This document shows positions 27,224 through 36,929 of a DNA stretch of 64,000 bases, piece after piece. A program made the translations under genes and the position numbers. The notes beneath the pieces were generated by a model. That model was not told the origin of the DNA, ran no database searches, and saw only the letters and a list, made by a program, of their open reading frames with translations. The stretch is from the NCBI GenBank assembly GCA_001769385.1, contig MEPB01000070.1, positions 124,001 through 188,000 of the forward strand, given 5' to 3'. The first letter of the stretch is position 1. The number at the start of each line of letters is the position of its first letter. Source of the stretch: Bacteroidetes bacterium RIFCSPLOWO2_12_FULL_35_15. GTDB lineage: Bacteria; Bacteroidota; Bacteroidia; 2-12-FULL-35-15.

Positions 27224-29503
27224 TTATTGTGTTTCAATGATTTTTAATTCAACTCTTCTGTTTAATTGCATCCCTTTTGTATCAGGTTTCCCATTTGGCA
27301 ATGTATTGGGTGCAATAGGTATTTTTGACCCAAAACCTTTAGCGACTAATCGATTTGCAGGGATTCCTTTTTTTATTAAAGCATTAACTACTGCTTGGGA
27401 GCGATCCTGTGATAGTTTTAAGTTTAGGTCATCTTTCCCTTTATTATCAGTATGGCCATCCACTTCAACTGTTAATTCAGGATATTCTTTCATCAATTTC
27501 ACAAGTTTCTCAATTTCCAAACTGGACTCTTTACGTAATATGGCTTTGTTAGAATCGAAGAATATGTTGTTTAACACAATTTTAGCTCCTACTTTAACCT
27601 TTTCTAAAATGATATTTTTTGTGATTATAGAATATTCAGGTTGTTTGGGGATATTCACATTTGCGGACTGAAATAAATATCCATCAGCTTCATAGGACAA
27701 ATTATAATTTTCTCCCCTATTCAATATAAAATAATAAGAGCCTGAATCAGATGACGTGTAATAGGTATTTATTAGTTTACCGGTTAAATTATCTTTAATT
27801 ATAATTTGCGCCCCAACAATTGGCATATTTTGATTGTTTTTTATTGTTCCGGTAACATTGATTGTTCCTAATGTTTTACTCTCAAAATTGATAAGTTGGA
27901 GAGATAATTCTTTTTCAATTTCCTGATAGGAAGAATTTGGAGGAATATTAATTGTAATACTCATTGGCTGATATCCTTCCGCTTCATAATTGATACTGTA
28001 TGCTTTCCCCAGGTTTCCCGGGTTTAATATGAGCAGGTATTTTCCGGAAATGGAATTTGGTTTTACATCTTGAACCAACACACCACTTTCAATATCTGTT
28101 GCAGTAATTCTAACATTATCGGGTAATTTATTGCCACCATTAAATTTTAAGAATCCCTTTAAAAGAGTTAAAGGTTCGGCAATTGTTGTTTCATAATTTA
28201 CCATGTATATATCTTTATCGCCAAAGCCTGATTGTCTGGCAGAAGAAAAATATCCTCGTTTTCCATTAACTGATTGAACATAAAAAATATCATCATCAGT
28301 GGTATTGATAGGTGCTTTTAGATTTTCCGGCTCCGACCATTTTCCTTCCTCTCCTTTTGTTGATTTGAAAATATCAAATCCGCCCATATTTTTATGACCT
28401 TTTGAACTGAAAAAAAGTGTAACTCCATCAGGATGAATGAATGGAGCATCTTCATCATATGGCGTATTAATTGCCGGCCCTAGATTTAAAGGCATACTCC
28501 ATTGGCCATTTGGTAATTTTACACAACGCCAAATATCCCTGCCGCCAAAACTTCCTTCTTTTTTATCGCTGACAAAATAAAGGGTATTCCCATCGGTAGT
28601 AAGTGAAGCATGAGTTTCCCAAGCCTTTGTATTTATATTACTTCCAAAAGGAATTGGGTTTCCCCACGTATCACCATCCAGATAACTATAATAAATGTCG
28701 CCACCATTTACATCGCGATAAATAAATAATTCCTGCCCATCAGCAGAAAGACTTATGTTTGCTTCATTAGCATAGGTATTGATATTTGATCCAATGGAAC
28801 GCGGTGAACTCCATGTTCCATCATTTTTCTTTTGACAAAAATAGATGTCCTCATAATATTGATTATCCTCTGATTTTTCACCTCCGGTACTTCCCGGTCT
28901 GCGGGAAGTAAATATCAAAGTAGATTCATCAGCAGAAATTACGGGGCTATAATCCGGAAATACAGAGTTTACGCTATCACCCAAATTTATAATGGTAACA
29001 ATTGCAGTATCTTTTGTTAATTCTATTGCATTAAAATTCCTTTCAATTTGTCTATTCAGATCTGCTGATAACTCTTTATTTTTATTTCCAATAATGTTTT
29101 TGAATTTGTTATAATAAAGACTTGATTCGGTGAATTTATAAGCGAGACGATAAGCTTCGCCCAATAAGAAATAAACATTTTCAGGAGCTTTCTTTTCTCT
29201 GGGTTCAATATCATTATAGTTATGACTTACGTTTTGGGCCGCTTTTTCCAAATAAGGAAGTGATTTAAGTTTTTCGGTTGCTGATTGTAAATAACAAAGC
29301 CCTATTTTATAATTGATATTAGCATTTGTTGAATCAATTTGGTAAGCAATTTGAAAAAGTTTCAGTGCTTCAGAATAATTTTGTTCAAGAATCAAAAAGT
29401 TTCCCTGAGAAAATTTTTCACGGTAATCACTTGCAGAACCTTGTGAGAAAACAAGTGTCTTTAAAAAAGCAAAATAAATAATGATCAATATTTTTTTCTT
29501 CAT
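27224..29503 (-). CDS. TPR-PD40-CRD-OmpA family protein
   Basis: This 759-residue protein has a signal peptide ending LVFSQ (no lipobox), TPRs, a PD40 propeller (about 165-430, including GGRDIWRC and SFGGRD-type blades), two CRD-like domains (about 440-540 and 545-640) and a canonical OmpA C-terminal domain (about 645-759). The OmpA domain shows IFFDSNKAIL, VDGHTDNKG, the Arg-containing LSQDRSQAVVNAL and QLNRRVELKI, so the peptidoglycan-binding Asp and Arg are present. The architecture resembles T9SS PorE, but PorE is a lipoprotein and this is not. A role linking the outer membrane or T9SS parts to peptidoglycan is inferred. Confidence 0.9.
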   Translation of the reverse strand: MKKKILIIIYFAFLKTLVFSQGSASDYREKFSQGNFLILEQNYSEALKLFQIAYQIDSTNANINYKIGLCYLQSATEKLKSLPYLEKAAQNVSHNYNDIEPREKKAPENVYFLLGEAYRLAYKFTESSLYYNKFKNIIGNKNKELSADLNRQIERNFNAIELTKDTAIVTIINLGDSVNSVFPDYSPVISADESTLIFTSRRPGSTGGEKSEDNQYYEDIYFCQKKNDGTWSSPRSIGSNINTYANEANISLSADGQELFIYRDVNGGDIYYSYLDGDTWGNPIPFGSNINTKAWETHASLTTDGNTLYFVSDKKEGSFGGRDIWRCVKLPNGQWSMPLNLGPAINTPYDEDAPFIHPDGVTLFFSSKGHKNMGGFDIFKSTKGEEGKWSEPENLKAPINTTDDDIFYVQSVNGKRGYFSSARQSGFGDKDIYMVNYETTIAEPLTLLKGFLKFNGGNKLPDNVRITATDIESGVLVQDVKPNSISGKYLLILNPGNLGKAYSINYEAEGYQPMSITINIPPNSSYQEIEKELSLQLINFESKTLGTINVTGTIKNNQNMPIVGAQIIIKDNLTGKLINTYYTSSDSGSYYFILNRGENYNLSYEADGYLFQSANVNIPKQPEYSIITKNIILEKVKVGAKIVLNNIFFDSNKAILRKESSLEIEKLVKLMKEYPELTVEVDGHTDNKGKDDLNLKLSQDRSQAVVNALIKKGIPANRLVAKGFGSKIPIAPNTLPNGKPDTKGMQLNRRVELKIIETQ

Positions 29504-29528
29504 AAATGTAGAATTCGAAAACGATGAA

Positions 29529-29536
29529 CAAAGATA
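29529..29536 (-). promoter_or_regulatory. Putative -7 promoter box
   Basis: TATCTTTG on the minus strand matches TAnnTTTG, 26 bp before the start codon of the 759-residue OmpA family gene. The -33 element is not clear. Confidence 0.45.
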
Positions 29537-29582
29537 GTTTTTCTATAATAGAATAAAAATTATTAAAATCCAATCGACTTGT

Positions 29583-31907
29583 TTACTTTTTCAGTATTTT
29601 AAACTCAATTCTTCTATTTTGTTTCCTGCCATCAGGATTATCAGAGTGATCAACGTTTTCATTTGGTGCAATTGGCTGTGATTCACCCAAACTAATTGTT
29701 TTCAATCGCTTTGAATTAATTCCTTTTATAACTAAATAATTCTTAACGGTATTTGCCCTGTTTCTAGAAAGTTGGAGGTTAAATGATTCTGAACCTTTGG
29801 AGTCAGTATGGCCTACTATTTCCATCGAAATTTTATTGTTTAGTTCTAAGAAGCTGACAATTTTTTCTAATTCAATTTTTGATTCAGAAGTTAATTCAGA
29901 TTTTGAAAAATCAAATAATAATGTTTTGAAAATTTGCGAAGAAGTGGATGCTGTATCTGCTATTGGGTTTATTGTAGTAATAGTTGTATTGGTATTATTA
30001 TTAGTAGTTGTTGTTGTGGAAGAAGAAGAAGAAGTAGTAGTAGCAGTTCCGGTTGCGTTTCCGGCAATTGCAGATGTGTCAATGTAATTAATATGTGTAA
30101 TAATTTGAAAGTTTTGATTGTCAGGCTTTAATGTTCGGAGATAAGCAGCATATTCAACTTCTTTCTTTACAACTGTATCACGTTTGGTATTTTTTTGTAA
30201 TTCTTTTTCGATGTCAAAAAAAGTATTATAAACTGTTGTTTTATATCCAATTAATTTTCCACTTGAATTCTTAATTTCATCATAATTTATTTCTTGATAA
30301 AAAGGAAAATCATTGAAAGATTCAGGTGTATTAAATTCAAATGTATTGATAATGTTATTGTTATTGTATTCCGGAATTTGAAGTTTAAAATTTGAAGCAC
30401 TATTATAGACTATATTGTTTTTTTGACGAAGGGAAATGTTTATTGTATTATTTGTTTTCAAATCGGTAATAACAGCCATGCTGTCGATCGGTTTTAAATT
30501 AGGGGAATAAGTTGCAAATAAAATTACGTTTGCAGGTTTAATGTGTCTTACTGCAAAAATGTCAAAATTTCCAACGCCATCAATACGTTGAGATGAAATA
30601 TATCCTTTGTTTTGCTTGTCATTGAAAATATAAAAAATGTCATCGCCTCCTGAATTTACCGGGTAGCCTAAGTTTTCAGGTTTTTTCCATTCATTATTTT
30701 CAAATTTTGTTTGAAATACATCGAACCCTCCAATTGAATTATGTGCTTGTGATGAAAAATAGAGGATATCAGTTTCTGGGTCAATAAATGGTGCTTCTTC
30801 ATCTTCCTCTGTATTTATAACAGAACCTAAATTTTCTGCAAGTCCCCAAGTTCCATCAGCTTGCCTTAATGATTTATAAATATCTTTTCCACCAAATCCC
30901 CCGGATCTTTCACTCACAAAATAAAGTGCATTTCCATCAATGGTAAGACTAACACTAGGTTCATGGCTACGTTTGCCATTAATGTAGTTGTTTAGCTTTG
31001 TGGGTTTATTCCAGATCCCATCATTAAATTCTGATTCCCAAACTGCATTAAAGCGATAAATGAATAATTTTTTTCCATCTGGTGAAAGAGAAATTGAGGC
31101 ATCATGTTCATTTGTATTGATGGATTTCCCAATGCTTTTTGCAGGGGAAAATAGGGATGTCCAAAAATTTGGCTTTACAAAACAAGAATCTAATTTCTTG
31201 CAAACAGACCAATCATCAGAATTGTTATTGGCTATAAAAATATCTTCATAAAAATCACCTTCAGGTGTTATTTTATTTCCGGTTGTTCCTTTTCTTTTGG
31301 ATGTAAAAATAAGCATCGACTGGTCAGGAGTAATAACTGGGGCATAGTCAGGGTAAATTGAATTAATATTTTGTCCCAGATTAAAAATTCTGGCATCAGT
31401 AGGGGTTTGTAATAATTGTTTTCCTCTTTCGCATTGCTCAATCTCTTCGTCAATAAAATCGGTATCTAAACTATCATTTTTATCAATTAATGATACAGCT
31501 AATTTTAATTGTTCCAGGGCCTCATCAAAACGGTTAAAAATATGGTATGCATTTCCGGAATAATAAAAAATTTCAGCAATAGAATCTTTTGCCGATGAAA
31601 TATTTTTTCGGGCATTTTCAAAATAGGTAATGCTTTTTTGGGATTCGATATTTGAATATAAATAACACACTCCTGTACGAAAATTATAAGTTACATCAGT
31701 TGGCTTTTTTTCCAAAAGAGAAAGGTATAATGGAAGTGATTTAGTGTATTCTGTAAAAGAATATAATTTATCAGCTTTTCTGGCAATTCGGTTTAGTTTG
31801 CCTTTGGATTGCGAGAATGAGTTGAACGGGAAGCTTAATAAAGCTAATAAAAGAACAAAAAAATATGTCGATTTAAAATTTAAAAAGTTTTTTTCTGAAA
31901 GCTTCAT
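29583..31907 (-). CDS. TPR-PD40-OmpA family protein with Ser/Thr/Asn linker
   Basis: This 774-residue protein has a signal peptide (about residues 1-33, ending FNSFSQ), TPRs (about 35-160), a PD40 propeller (about 185-460; GGFGGKDIYKS, GGFDVFQT), a beta-rich region, a low-complexity Ser/Thr/Asn linker (about 615-645) and a canonical OmpA domain (about 660-774). The OmpA domain has LLFDFSKSEL, VGHTDSKGS, LQLSRNRANTV and KQNRRIEFKI. The linker is encoded by trinucleotide runs (29985-30055). It is 58 bp downstream of the paralog starting at 34041 and may share its transcript. It is predicted to bind peptidoglycan in the periplasm. Confidence 0.9.
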   Translation of the reverse strand: MKLSEKNFLNFKSTYFFVLLLALLSFPFNSFSQSKGKLNRIARKADKLYSFTEYTKSLPLYLSLLEKKPTDVTYNFRTGVCYLYSNIESQKSITYFENARKNISSAKDSIAEIFYYSGNAYHIFNRFDEALEQLKLAVSLIDKNDSLDTDFIDEEIEQCERGKQLLQTPTDARIFNLGQNINSIYPDYAPVITPDQSMLIFTSKRKGTTGNKITPEGDFYEDIFIANNNSDDWSVCKKLDSCFVKPNFWTSLFSPAKSIGKSINTNEHDASISLSPDGKKLFIYRFNAVWESEFNDGIWNKPTKLNNYINGKRSHEPSVSLTIDGNALYFVSERSGGFGGKDIYKSLRQADGTWGLAENLGSVINTEEDEEAPFIDPETDILYFSSQAHNSIGGFDVFQTKFENNEWKKPENLGYPVNSGGDDIFYIFNDKQNKGYISSQRIDGVGNFDIFAVRHIKPANVILFATYSPNLKPIDSMAVITDLKTNNTINISLRQKNNIVYNSASNFKLQIPEYNNNNIINTFEFNTPESFNDFPFYQEINYDEIKNSSGKLIGYKTTVYNTFFDIEKELQKNTKRDTVVKKEVEYAAYLRTLKPDNQNFQIITHINYIDTSAIAGNATGTATTTSSSSSTTTTTNNNTNTTITTINPIADTASTSSQIFKTLLFDFSKSELTSESKIELEKIVSFLELNNKISMEIVGHTDSKGSESFNLQLSRNRANTVKNYLVIKGINSKRLKTISLGESQPIAPNENVDHSDNPDGRKQNRRIEFKILKK
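29985..30055. repeat. Trinucleotide-rich low-complexity coding tract
   Basis: Runs of GAA, GTA, GTT and TTA triplets on the plus strand encode, on the minus strand, the poly-Ser/Thr/Asn linker of the TPR-PD40-OmpA protein. Such tracts are prone to length change. Confidence 0.6.
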
Positions 31908-31965
31908 ATTTATATAAAATTATTTTACCTAAAGCAACAACAATTATTTTAACAGGGTTTAACCT

Positions 31966-34041
31966 CTATTTTTTAATTGTTGCCATTACTCTTAGATATT
32001 GATATTTTTCATAAGTTAATACGTTTTTCACTGCATCATGTTTGTATTCTTTTCCTTGAACCTTTGCTTTTGGTTTTGAGAAAACAACCTGAGATTCATT
32101 AATACCTTTTTTGACAAGTGCTTTTAAAACAATGTCTTTAGCATCCCCGGCTCTGACTTTTGCCAAAGCTTCATTATTGCTGTATTTTTTTGTTGGAACA
32201 GTAGATGCGCTTGATTCTATTTCAACTGAAATAACTGAATTCGATTTTATACATGCAGTTAAAGCATCGATAAATGTAGTAAAATCCTCCGCATTCTCAT
32301 CTATATCTTTTTGATTGTATTTAAAATAAAGCTGGTAAAAAGTTTTCTTTGGGTTGCAATCTCCCGAAATTGTTGGAGTTACATTGGTTTTTGTGGAATC
32401 GACTTTAGCAACAACAGGTCTTGGTTCACCATAAGGGATCTCTCGTTTATAAATTTGGTACCCTTTTCCTTTAGGAGCATCTAATACTTCAGTAAAAATT
32501 TCTTTCCCGTTAACGTAATATAACGTTTTATAGGAAGTCCCAACAGGTAAGTTTGCTCCGAATTTTCCGGTTGAACTGTTTGCGATTAATTCCTGAATTG
32601 TATCATTTGTTGCAATATCAATGATGGCAATTTTATTGTTTGAAATATCTTCATCTGTATTATTAATTATTCGACCCACTAAAATTGTTATATCACGTGG
32701 TTCATTTTCTTCATAAGTGATCATGTAAATATCTTTTTCCCCTAAACCTCCTTCTTGGTCAGATGAAAAGAAGGATCTTTTTCCATCGGCTGTGGTAATA
32801 AAGAAAATATCATCATCCGGAGTATTGATCGGATAACCAATATTTATTGGCTCTGACCAAAATCCGTTTTCATCATTAATTATTGAAGAAAATACATCAA
32901 ACCCTCCCATTGATTTATGTCCTTTTGATGAAAAATAAATTTGTTTCCCGTCAGGGTGAATAAAAACACCATCTTCATCATAAGGAGTATTGATTGTTGG
33001 TCCTAAATTTTGACCGGGACTCCATTCCCCATTTGGTAGTTTTAAACATTTATAAATATCTCTTCCACCAAGTCCTCCTGTACGATCACTTACAAAATAT
33101 AAGGTTCGGTTATCCGCACTGAAGCATGCATGAGTTTCCCATGATGGAGTATTGATATTTGCCCCTAAATACTGAGGTATTCCCCATTCTTCTCCTTTTA
33201 GTTCGCTTAAATATAAATTCCCATTTCCTCCTTCATCTTTATAAATTAAAAGTTTTTGACCATCTGCAGAAATGTTAACAGTTGCCTCGTGACCATAAGT
33301 ATTAATATTTGGTCCGATAGATACAGCTTTTTGCCAGGCATCATTCACATAATGCGAAATATATATATCTTCAAAATACTGCCCATTTGCTTCTTTTACA
33401 TCACTGGTACCACCTTGTCTTCTGCTTGTAAATATTAGTGTCGATTCATCAAGTGAAACAACAGGGGAGAAGTCGGAATGGGGCGAATTTAATGCACTTC
33501 CCAGGTTGCTGATTTTTACCTTGTTAGGGTTTTTAATCAATTCTTTTCCATTGTTACAGGTTTCAATATCATGGGTCACATCCGCAATTTCAGCTGAAAC
33601 TTTTGAACTTGTTCCTAATTCAGTTATGTATTTTTGATACATTTCAATAGCTTTATCAAATTGATAATTTAAATGATATGCTTTTGCTAAATAATAATAA
33701 GTTGAAAGAGGAGCCTGTGTTTCTTTGATTTCGCCCTCCTGGTATTTTCGGGCAATATTTTTTATTGCTTCCTCAAAATAGGGAATTGATTTGATTTTAT
33801 AAGTTGCTCCACTCAGGTAACATAAACCAATCTTAAAATTAATATTTGCGTTCCCTTTTGATAAAGAATCAAGTTTTAAATACAAAGGCAATGCAGCATT
33901 GTAGTTTTCATTAGCAAAATTATCTTCCGCTTCCAAATAGATTTTTTTATAATCGCTGCTATAAGGAATAGAAGCATGTGATCTTACCGGCAGCAAAAAT
34001 ATCAATAACAAAACTAAAAAATGCGGAAGAAGTTTTTTCAT
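31966..34041 (-). CDS. TPR-PD40 envelope protein with divergent OmpA-like C-terminus
   Basis: This 691-residue protein starts at ATG 34041 (MKKLLPHFLVLLLIFLLPVR signal peptide), 10 bp after the E2 stop. An in-frame GTG at 34062 would overlap the E2 gene. The domains are TPRs (about 25-150), a PD40 propeller (about 165-430; GGLGGRDIYKC, GGFDVFSS) and a CRD-like domain (about 440-535). The last 120 residues resemble OmpA_C (FYQLYFKYNQKDID ... NEALAKVRAGDAKDIVLKAL) but have SSASTVPT where OmpA has GHTD. The C-terminal half is most like the paralog at 24423. Co-transcription with the E2 gene is suggested by the spacing. Confidence 0.85.
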   Translation of the reverse strand: MKKLLPHFLVLLLIFLLPVRSHASIPYSSDYKKIYLEAEDNFANENYNAALPLYLKLDSLSKGNANINFKIGLCYLSGATYKIKSIPYFEEAIKNIARKYQEGEIKETQAPLSTYYYLAKAYHLNYQFDKAIEMYQKYITELGTSSKVSAEIADVTHDIETCNNGKELIKNPNKVKISNLGSALNSPHSDFSPVVSLDESTLIFTSRRQGGTSDVKEANGQYFEDIYISHYVNDAWQKAVSIGPNINTYGHEATVNISADGQKLLIYKDEGGNGNLYLSELKGEEWGIPQYLGANINTPSWETHACFSADNRTLYFVSDRTGGLGGRDIYKCLKLPNGEWSPGQNLGPTINTPYDEDGVFIHPDGKQIYFSSKGHKSMGGFDVFSSIINDENGFWSEPINIGYPINTPDDDIFFITTADGKRSFFSSDQEGGLGEKDIYMITYEENEPRDITILVGRIINNTDEDISNNKIAIIDIATNDTIQELIANSSTGKFGANLPVGTSYKTLYYVNGKEIFTEVLDAPKGKGYQIYKREIPYGEPRPVVAKVDSTKTNVTPTISGDCNPKKTFYQLYFKYNQKDIDENAEDFTTFIDALTACIKSNSVISVEIESSASTVPTKKYSNNEALAKVRAGDAKDIVLKALVKKGINESQVVFSKPKAKVQGKEYKHDAVKNVLTYEKYQYLRVMATIKK

Positions 34042-34051
34042 TTTATTTAAT

Positions 34052-35374
34052 TTAAAATTCACGATTTATATCCCATTGTTCCAGATAATCAGCAACTCTT
34101 CGAACGAACTGCCCGCCTAATGAACCATCCACTACCCGGTGATCATAGGAGTGTGAGAGAAACATAAAGTGACGTATTCCTATCAGATCACCTGTTGGGG
34201 TTTCAATTACAGCAGGTTTTTTCTTTATTGCTCCCACGGCCATAATAGCAACCTGTGGTTGGTTAATAATTGGTGTACCCATCACATTTCCAAAAGAACC
34301 AACATTGGTGATCGTATAAGTTCCTCCCTGAATTTCATCAGGGGATAATTTATTGGTGCGAGCCCGATTTGCCAGGTCATTTACTTTTTTAGTTAGTCCC
34401 ACAAGATTCAATGTGTCAGCATTTTTTATAACAGGAACAATTAAATTACCTGAGGGCAAAGCAGTAGCCATTCCAATATTGATGTTTTTTCTTTTGATAA
34501 TTTTGTTGCCATCAACAGAAATATTTATCATCGGAAAGTCTTTGATTGCTTTTGTAAGAGCTTCAATAAATATTGGGGTATAAGTTAATTTTTCACCTTC
34601 ACGTTTTTCAAAGTCCTTTTTTACTCTTTCTCGCCACAAAACAATGTTAGTAACATCGGCCTCAACAAAAGAGGTTACATGTGGTGATGTATGTTTGCTC
34701 ATTACCATATGGTCGGCAATAAGTTTGCGCATTCGATCGAACTCAATTATTTCATCACCCGCATTTATACTAATTGAAGGTTTTTGCTGAACAGCACCAT
34801 TTGTTGAAATTTGTTCTTTTACAACTTGTGGTTGGATCGGATTTTCAACAATAGCCTTAGTTTGTATATTTTTGCCTGGTAAATAGGCAAGGATGTCGTT
34901 TTTTGTAACTCTTCCATTTGCTCCTGTTCCTGAGATTGATTCAAGTTCAGTAGCAGAAATGTTTTCCGCTTTAGCTATATTGCGCACAAGTGGTGAAAAG
35001 AATTTACCGGATTCCGATCTCTTTTCAATAGAAACAACTTCAATGATCGGTTGTTTTGCAATTTCTCTTTGAATATTAATTTCTTTGGTAATTTCAGGCG
35101 TTTTTACATCAGGTTTTTCAATTACAACATTGGCATCTGTTGAAATCAATGCAATAGTTTTCCCAACTTGTACTACATCTCCTTCATTAAACAAACGTTT
35201 TATCAGTGTTCCTTCTGTTGTTGATGGTATCTCAGAATCAACTTTATCGGTGGCAATTTCCAATACGCTTTCATCTAATGCAATTTTATCCCCTTCTTTT
35301 TTTAACCACTTAATAATAGTTGCTTCTGCAACACTTTCGCCCATTTTAGGCATTATCAACTCTACTTGTGCCAT
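34052..35374 (-). CDS. 2-oxo acid dehydrogenase E2 component (dihydrolipoamide acyltransferase)
   Basis: This 440-residue enzyme has an N-terminal lipoyl domain with the lipoylated Lys44 (EIATDKVDSEIPS) and a peripheral subunit-binding domain (about 125-165, SPLVRNIAKAEN ... GRVTKNDILAYL). Its catalytic acyltransferase domain (about 210-440) carries the active-site HSYDHRVVDGSLGG. It transfers acyl groups to CoA in a pyruvate, 2-oxoglutarate or branched-chain complex. The single lipoyl domain and sequence style suggest the branched-chain or 2-oxoglutarate type, but no E1 or E3 gene is adjacent, so the substrate is open. Confidence 0.93.
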   Translation of the reverse strand: MAQVELIMPKMGESVAEATIIKWLKKEGDKIALDESVLEIATDKVDSEIPSTTEGTLIKRLFNEGDVVQVGKTIALISTDANVVIEKPDVKTPEITKEINIQREIAKQPIIEVVSIEKRSESGKFFSPLVRNIAKAENISATELESISGTGANGRVTKNDILAYLPGKNIQTKAIVENPIQPQVVKEQISTNGAVQQKPSISINAGDEIIEFDRMRKLIADHMVMSKHTSPHVTSFVEADVTNIVLWRERVKKDFEKREGEKLTYTPIFIEALTKAIKDFPMINISVDGNKIIKRKNINIGMATALPSGNLIVPVIKNADTLNLVGLTKKVNDLANRARTNKLSPDEIQGGTYTITNVGSFGNVMGTPIINQPQVAIMAVGAIKKKPAVIETPTGDLIGIRHFMFLSHSYDHRVVDGSLGGQFVRRVADYLEQWDINREF

Positions 35375-35434
35375 ATCCTTTATTAGGAATTATTTATTAA
35401 AATAGTGTAATTATTTACTTATAATTTAAGAGTA

Positions 35435-35442
35435 CAAAAATA
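35435..35442 (-). promoter_or_regulatory. Putative -7 promoter box for the E2 gene
   Basis: TATTTTTG on the minus strand matches TAnnTTTG, 61 bp upstream of the E2 start codon. The upstream terminator of glyA makes an independent promoter here necessary. Confidence 0.4.
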
Positions 35443-35503
35443 ACCTATTATTTTAGATTTGCAAGGCCTCGTTTTTTCATTGTTTTTAATGTTTTATTTT
35501 TAT

Positions 35504-35538
35504 TAAAAAAGCACCCATCCTTACCCGGAAGAGTGCTT
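35504..35538 (-). terminator. Rho-independent terminator after glyA
   Basis: Read on the minus strand, AAGCACTC pairs with GGGTGCTT (one G-U pair) across a 14-base loop and is followed by a run of T, just after the glyA stop. Confidence 0.75.
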
Positions 35539-35558
35539 CATGTGTTTTATATTATTTT

Positions 35559-36830
35559 TTAAGAAAATAATGGGAACTCTTTCATCATTTTATTAACTTC
35601 TTTTCGTACATCAGTGATTATTTTTTCATTGTCATGATTCATTAACACTTTGTCGATCAGTTCAACAATTTTTTTAATGTGTTTTTCTTTGATTCCTCTT
35701 GTGGTGATTGCTGCCGTGCCTATTCGTATTCCGGATGTCACAAATGGTGATTTGTCATCAAAAGGTACCATGTTTTTGTTAACTGTAATATCTGCTTTTA
35801 CTAATGTGTTTTCAGCTAGTTTTCCGGTCAGGTTTTTTGACCGCAGATCGATAAGCATACAGTGGTTATCAGTTCCACCTGAAATTATTTTATATCCTTT
35901 ATCAACAAAATAGTGTGCCATTAATTTTGCATTCTTTATTACCTGAATGCAATATTTCATGTAACTATCTTCCAATGCTTCAGCAAATGAAATTGCTTTA
36001 GCCGCAATTACATGTTCTAAAGGACCTCCTTGTGTGCCGGGAAATACAGCAGCATCCAATACCTGAGACATCATTTTGATCTCTCCTTTTAATGTTTTTT
36101 CTCCCCATGGGTTTTCGAAGTCTTTTCCTAACAGGATCATCCCTCCGCGGGGACCACGTAATGTTTTGTGGGTAGTTGTGGTAACAATATGACAATAAGG
36201 AAGCGGATCGTTTAATAAACCACGGGATATTAATCCGGAAGGGTGTGATATATCTGCCAGTAATAATGCTCCAACCTTATCAGCTATTTTACGAAATGTT
36301 TTATAATCCCAATCACGTGAGTAGGCAGATGCACCACAAATAATCAATTTTGGTTTTTCTTTTAAAGCAATTGCTTCCACATTTTTCATGTTTATCCGTC
36401 CTGTTTTTTCTTCCACACCATAAAAAGACGGAACATATAATTTGCCTGAAAAGTTAACCGGAGATCCATGTGTGAGATGTCCTCCATGAGAAAGATCAAA
36501 TCCTAAAATTTTATCGCCAGGCTTTAAAACAGCCAGCATTACTGCTGCATTCGCTTGTGCACCTGAATGTGGCTGAACATTCGCCCATTCTGCGTTAAAT
36601 AATTTTTTTGCCCGGTCAATTGCTAATTGCTCTATTTTATCTACAACTTCACATCCACCATAATATCGCTTACTTGGTAAACCCTCTGCATATTTATTTG
36701 TAAGTACCGACCCCATTGCTTTCATTACCTGTTCGCTAACATAGTTTTCTGATGCGATAAGTTCAAGCCCTATTGTTTGACGCTTTTTTTCTTCAGCTAT
36801 CAAATCAAAAATTAGAGTGTCTTTTTTCAT
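35559..36830 (-). CDS. glyA: Serine hydroxymethyltransferase
   Basis: This 423-residue PLP enzyme interconverts serine and glycine with tetrahydrofolate and supplies one-carbon units. The PLP-binding lysine is Lys222 in [14 protein letters not shown]. Other family blocks include [34 protein letters not shown] and [12 protein letters not shown]. The length is normal for bacterial GlyA. It is monocistronic by context: a terminator follows it and a -7-like box precedes it. Confidence 0.97.
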   Translation of the reverse strand: MKKDTLIFDLIAEEKKRQTIGLELIASENYVSEQVMKAMGSVLTNKYAEGLPSKRYYGGCEVVDKIEQLAIDRAKKLFNAEWANVQPHSGAQANAAVMLAVLKPGDKILGFDLSHGGHLTHGSPVNFSGKLYVPSFYGVEEKTGRINMKNVEAIALKEKPKLIICGASAYSRDWDYKTFRKIADKVGALLLADISHPSGLISRGLLNDPLPYCHIVTTTTHKTLRGPRGGMILLGKDFENPWGEKTLKGEIKMMSQVLDAAVFPGTQGGPLEHVIAAKAISFAEALEDSYMKYCIQVIKNAKLMAHYFVDKGYKIISGGTDNHCMLIDLRSKNLTGKLAENTLVKADITVNKNMVPFDDKSPFVTSGIRIGTAAITTRGIKEKHIKKIVELIDKVLMNHDNEKIITDVRKEVNKMMKEFPLFS

Positions 36831-36900
36831 TTTTTTATTTATTATTTTAAGTAAATAGTGCTCCTTGACAAAATCAAAAAAAACGATTTTTATAGGGGAA

Positions 36901-36908
36901 CAAAAGTA
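36901..36908 (-). promoter_or_regulatory. Putative -7 promoter box for glyA
   Basis: TACTTTTG on the minus strand matches TAnnTTTG, 71 bp upstream of the glyA ATG; the -33 element is not obvious. Confidence 0.4.
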
Positions 36909-36929
36909 TAATTTAGTTTGTAATTTTAG

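Noticed and set aside
29934..30131. Plus-strand Ser/Cys/Arg-rich frame
   Set aside because: It is a shadow of the low-complexity linker of the minus-strand OmpA family gene.
34042..34062. GTG extension of the PD40 gene into the E2 gene
   Set aside because: The ATG at 34041 gives a normal signal peptide and avoids an overlap with the E2 stop.
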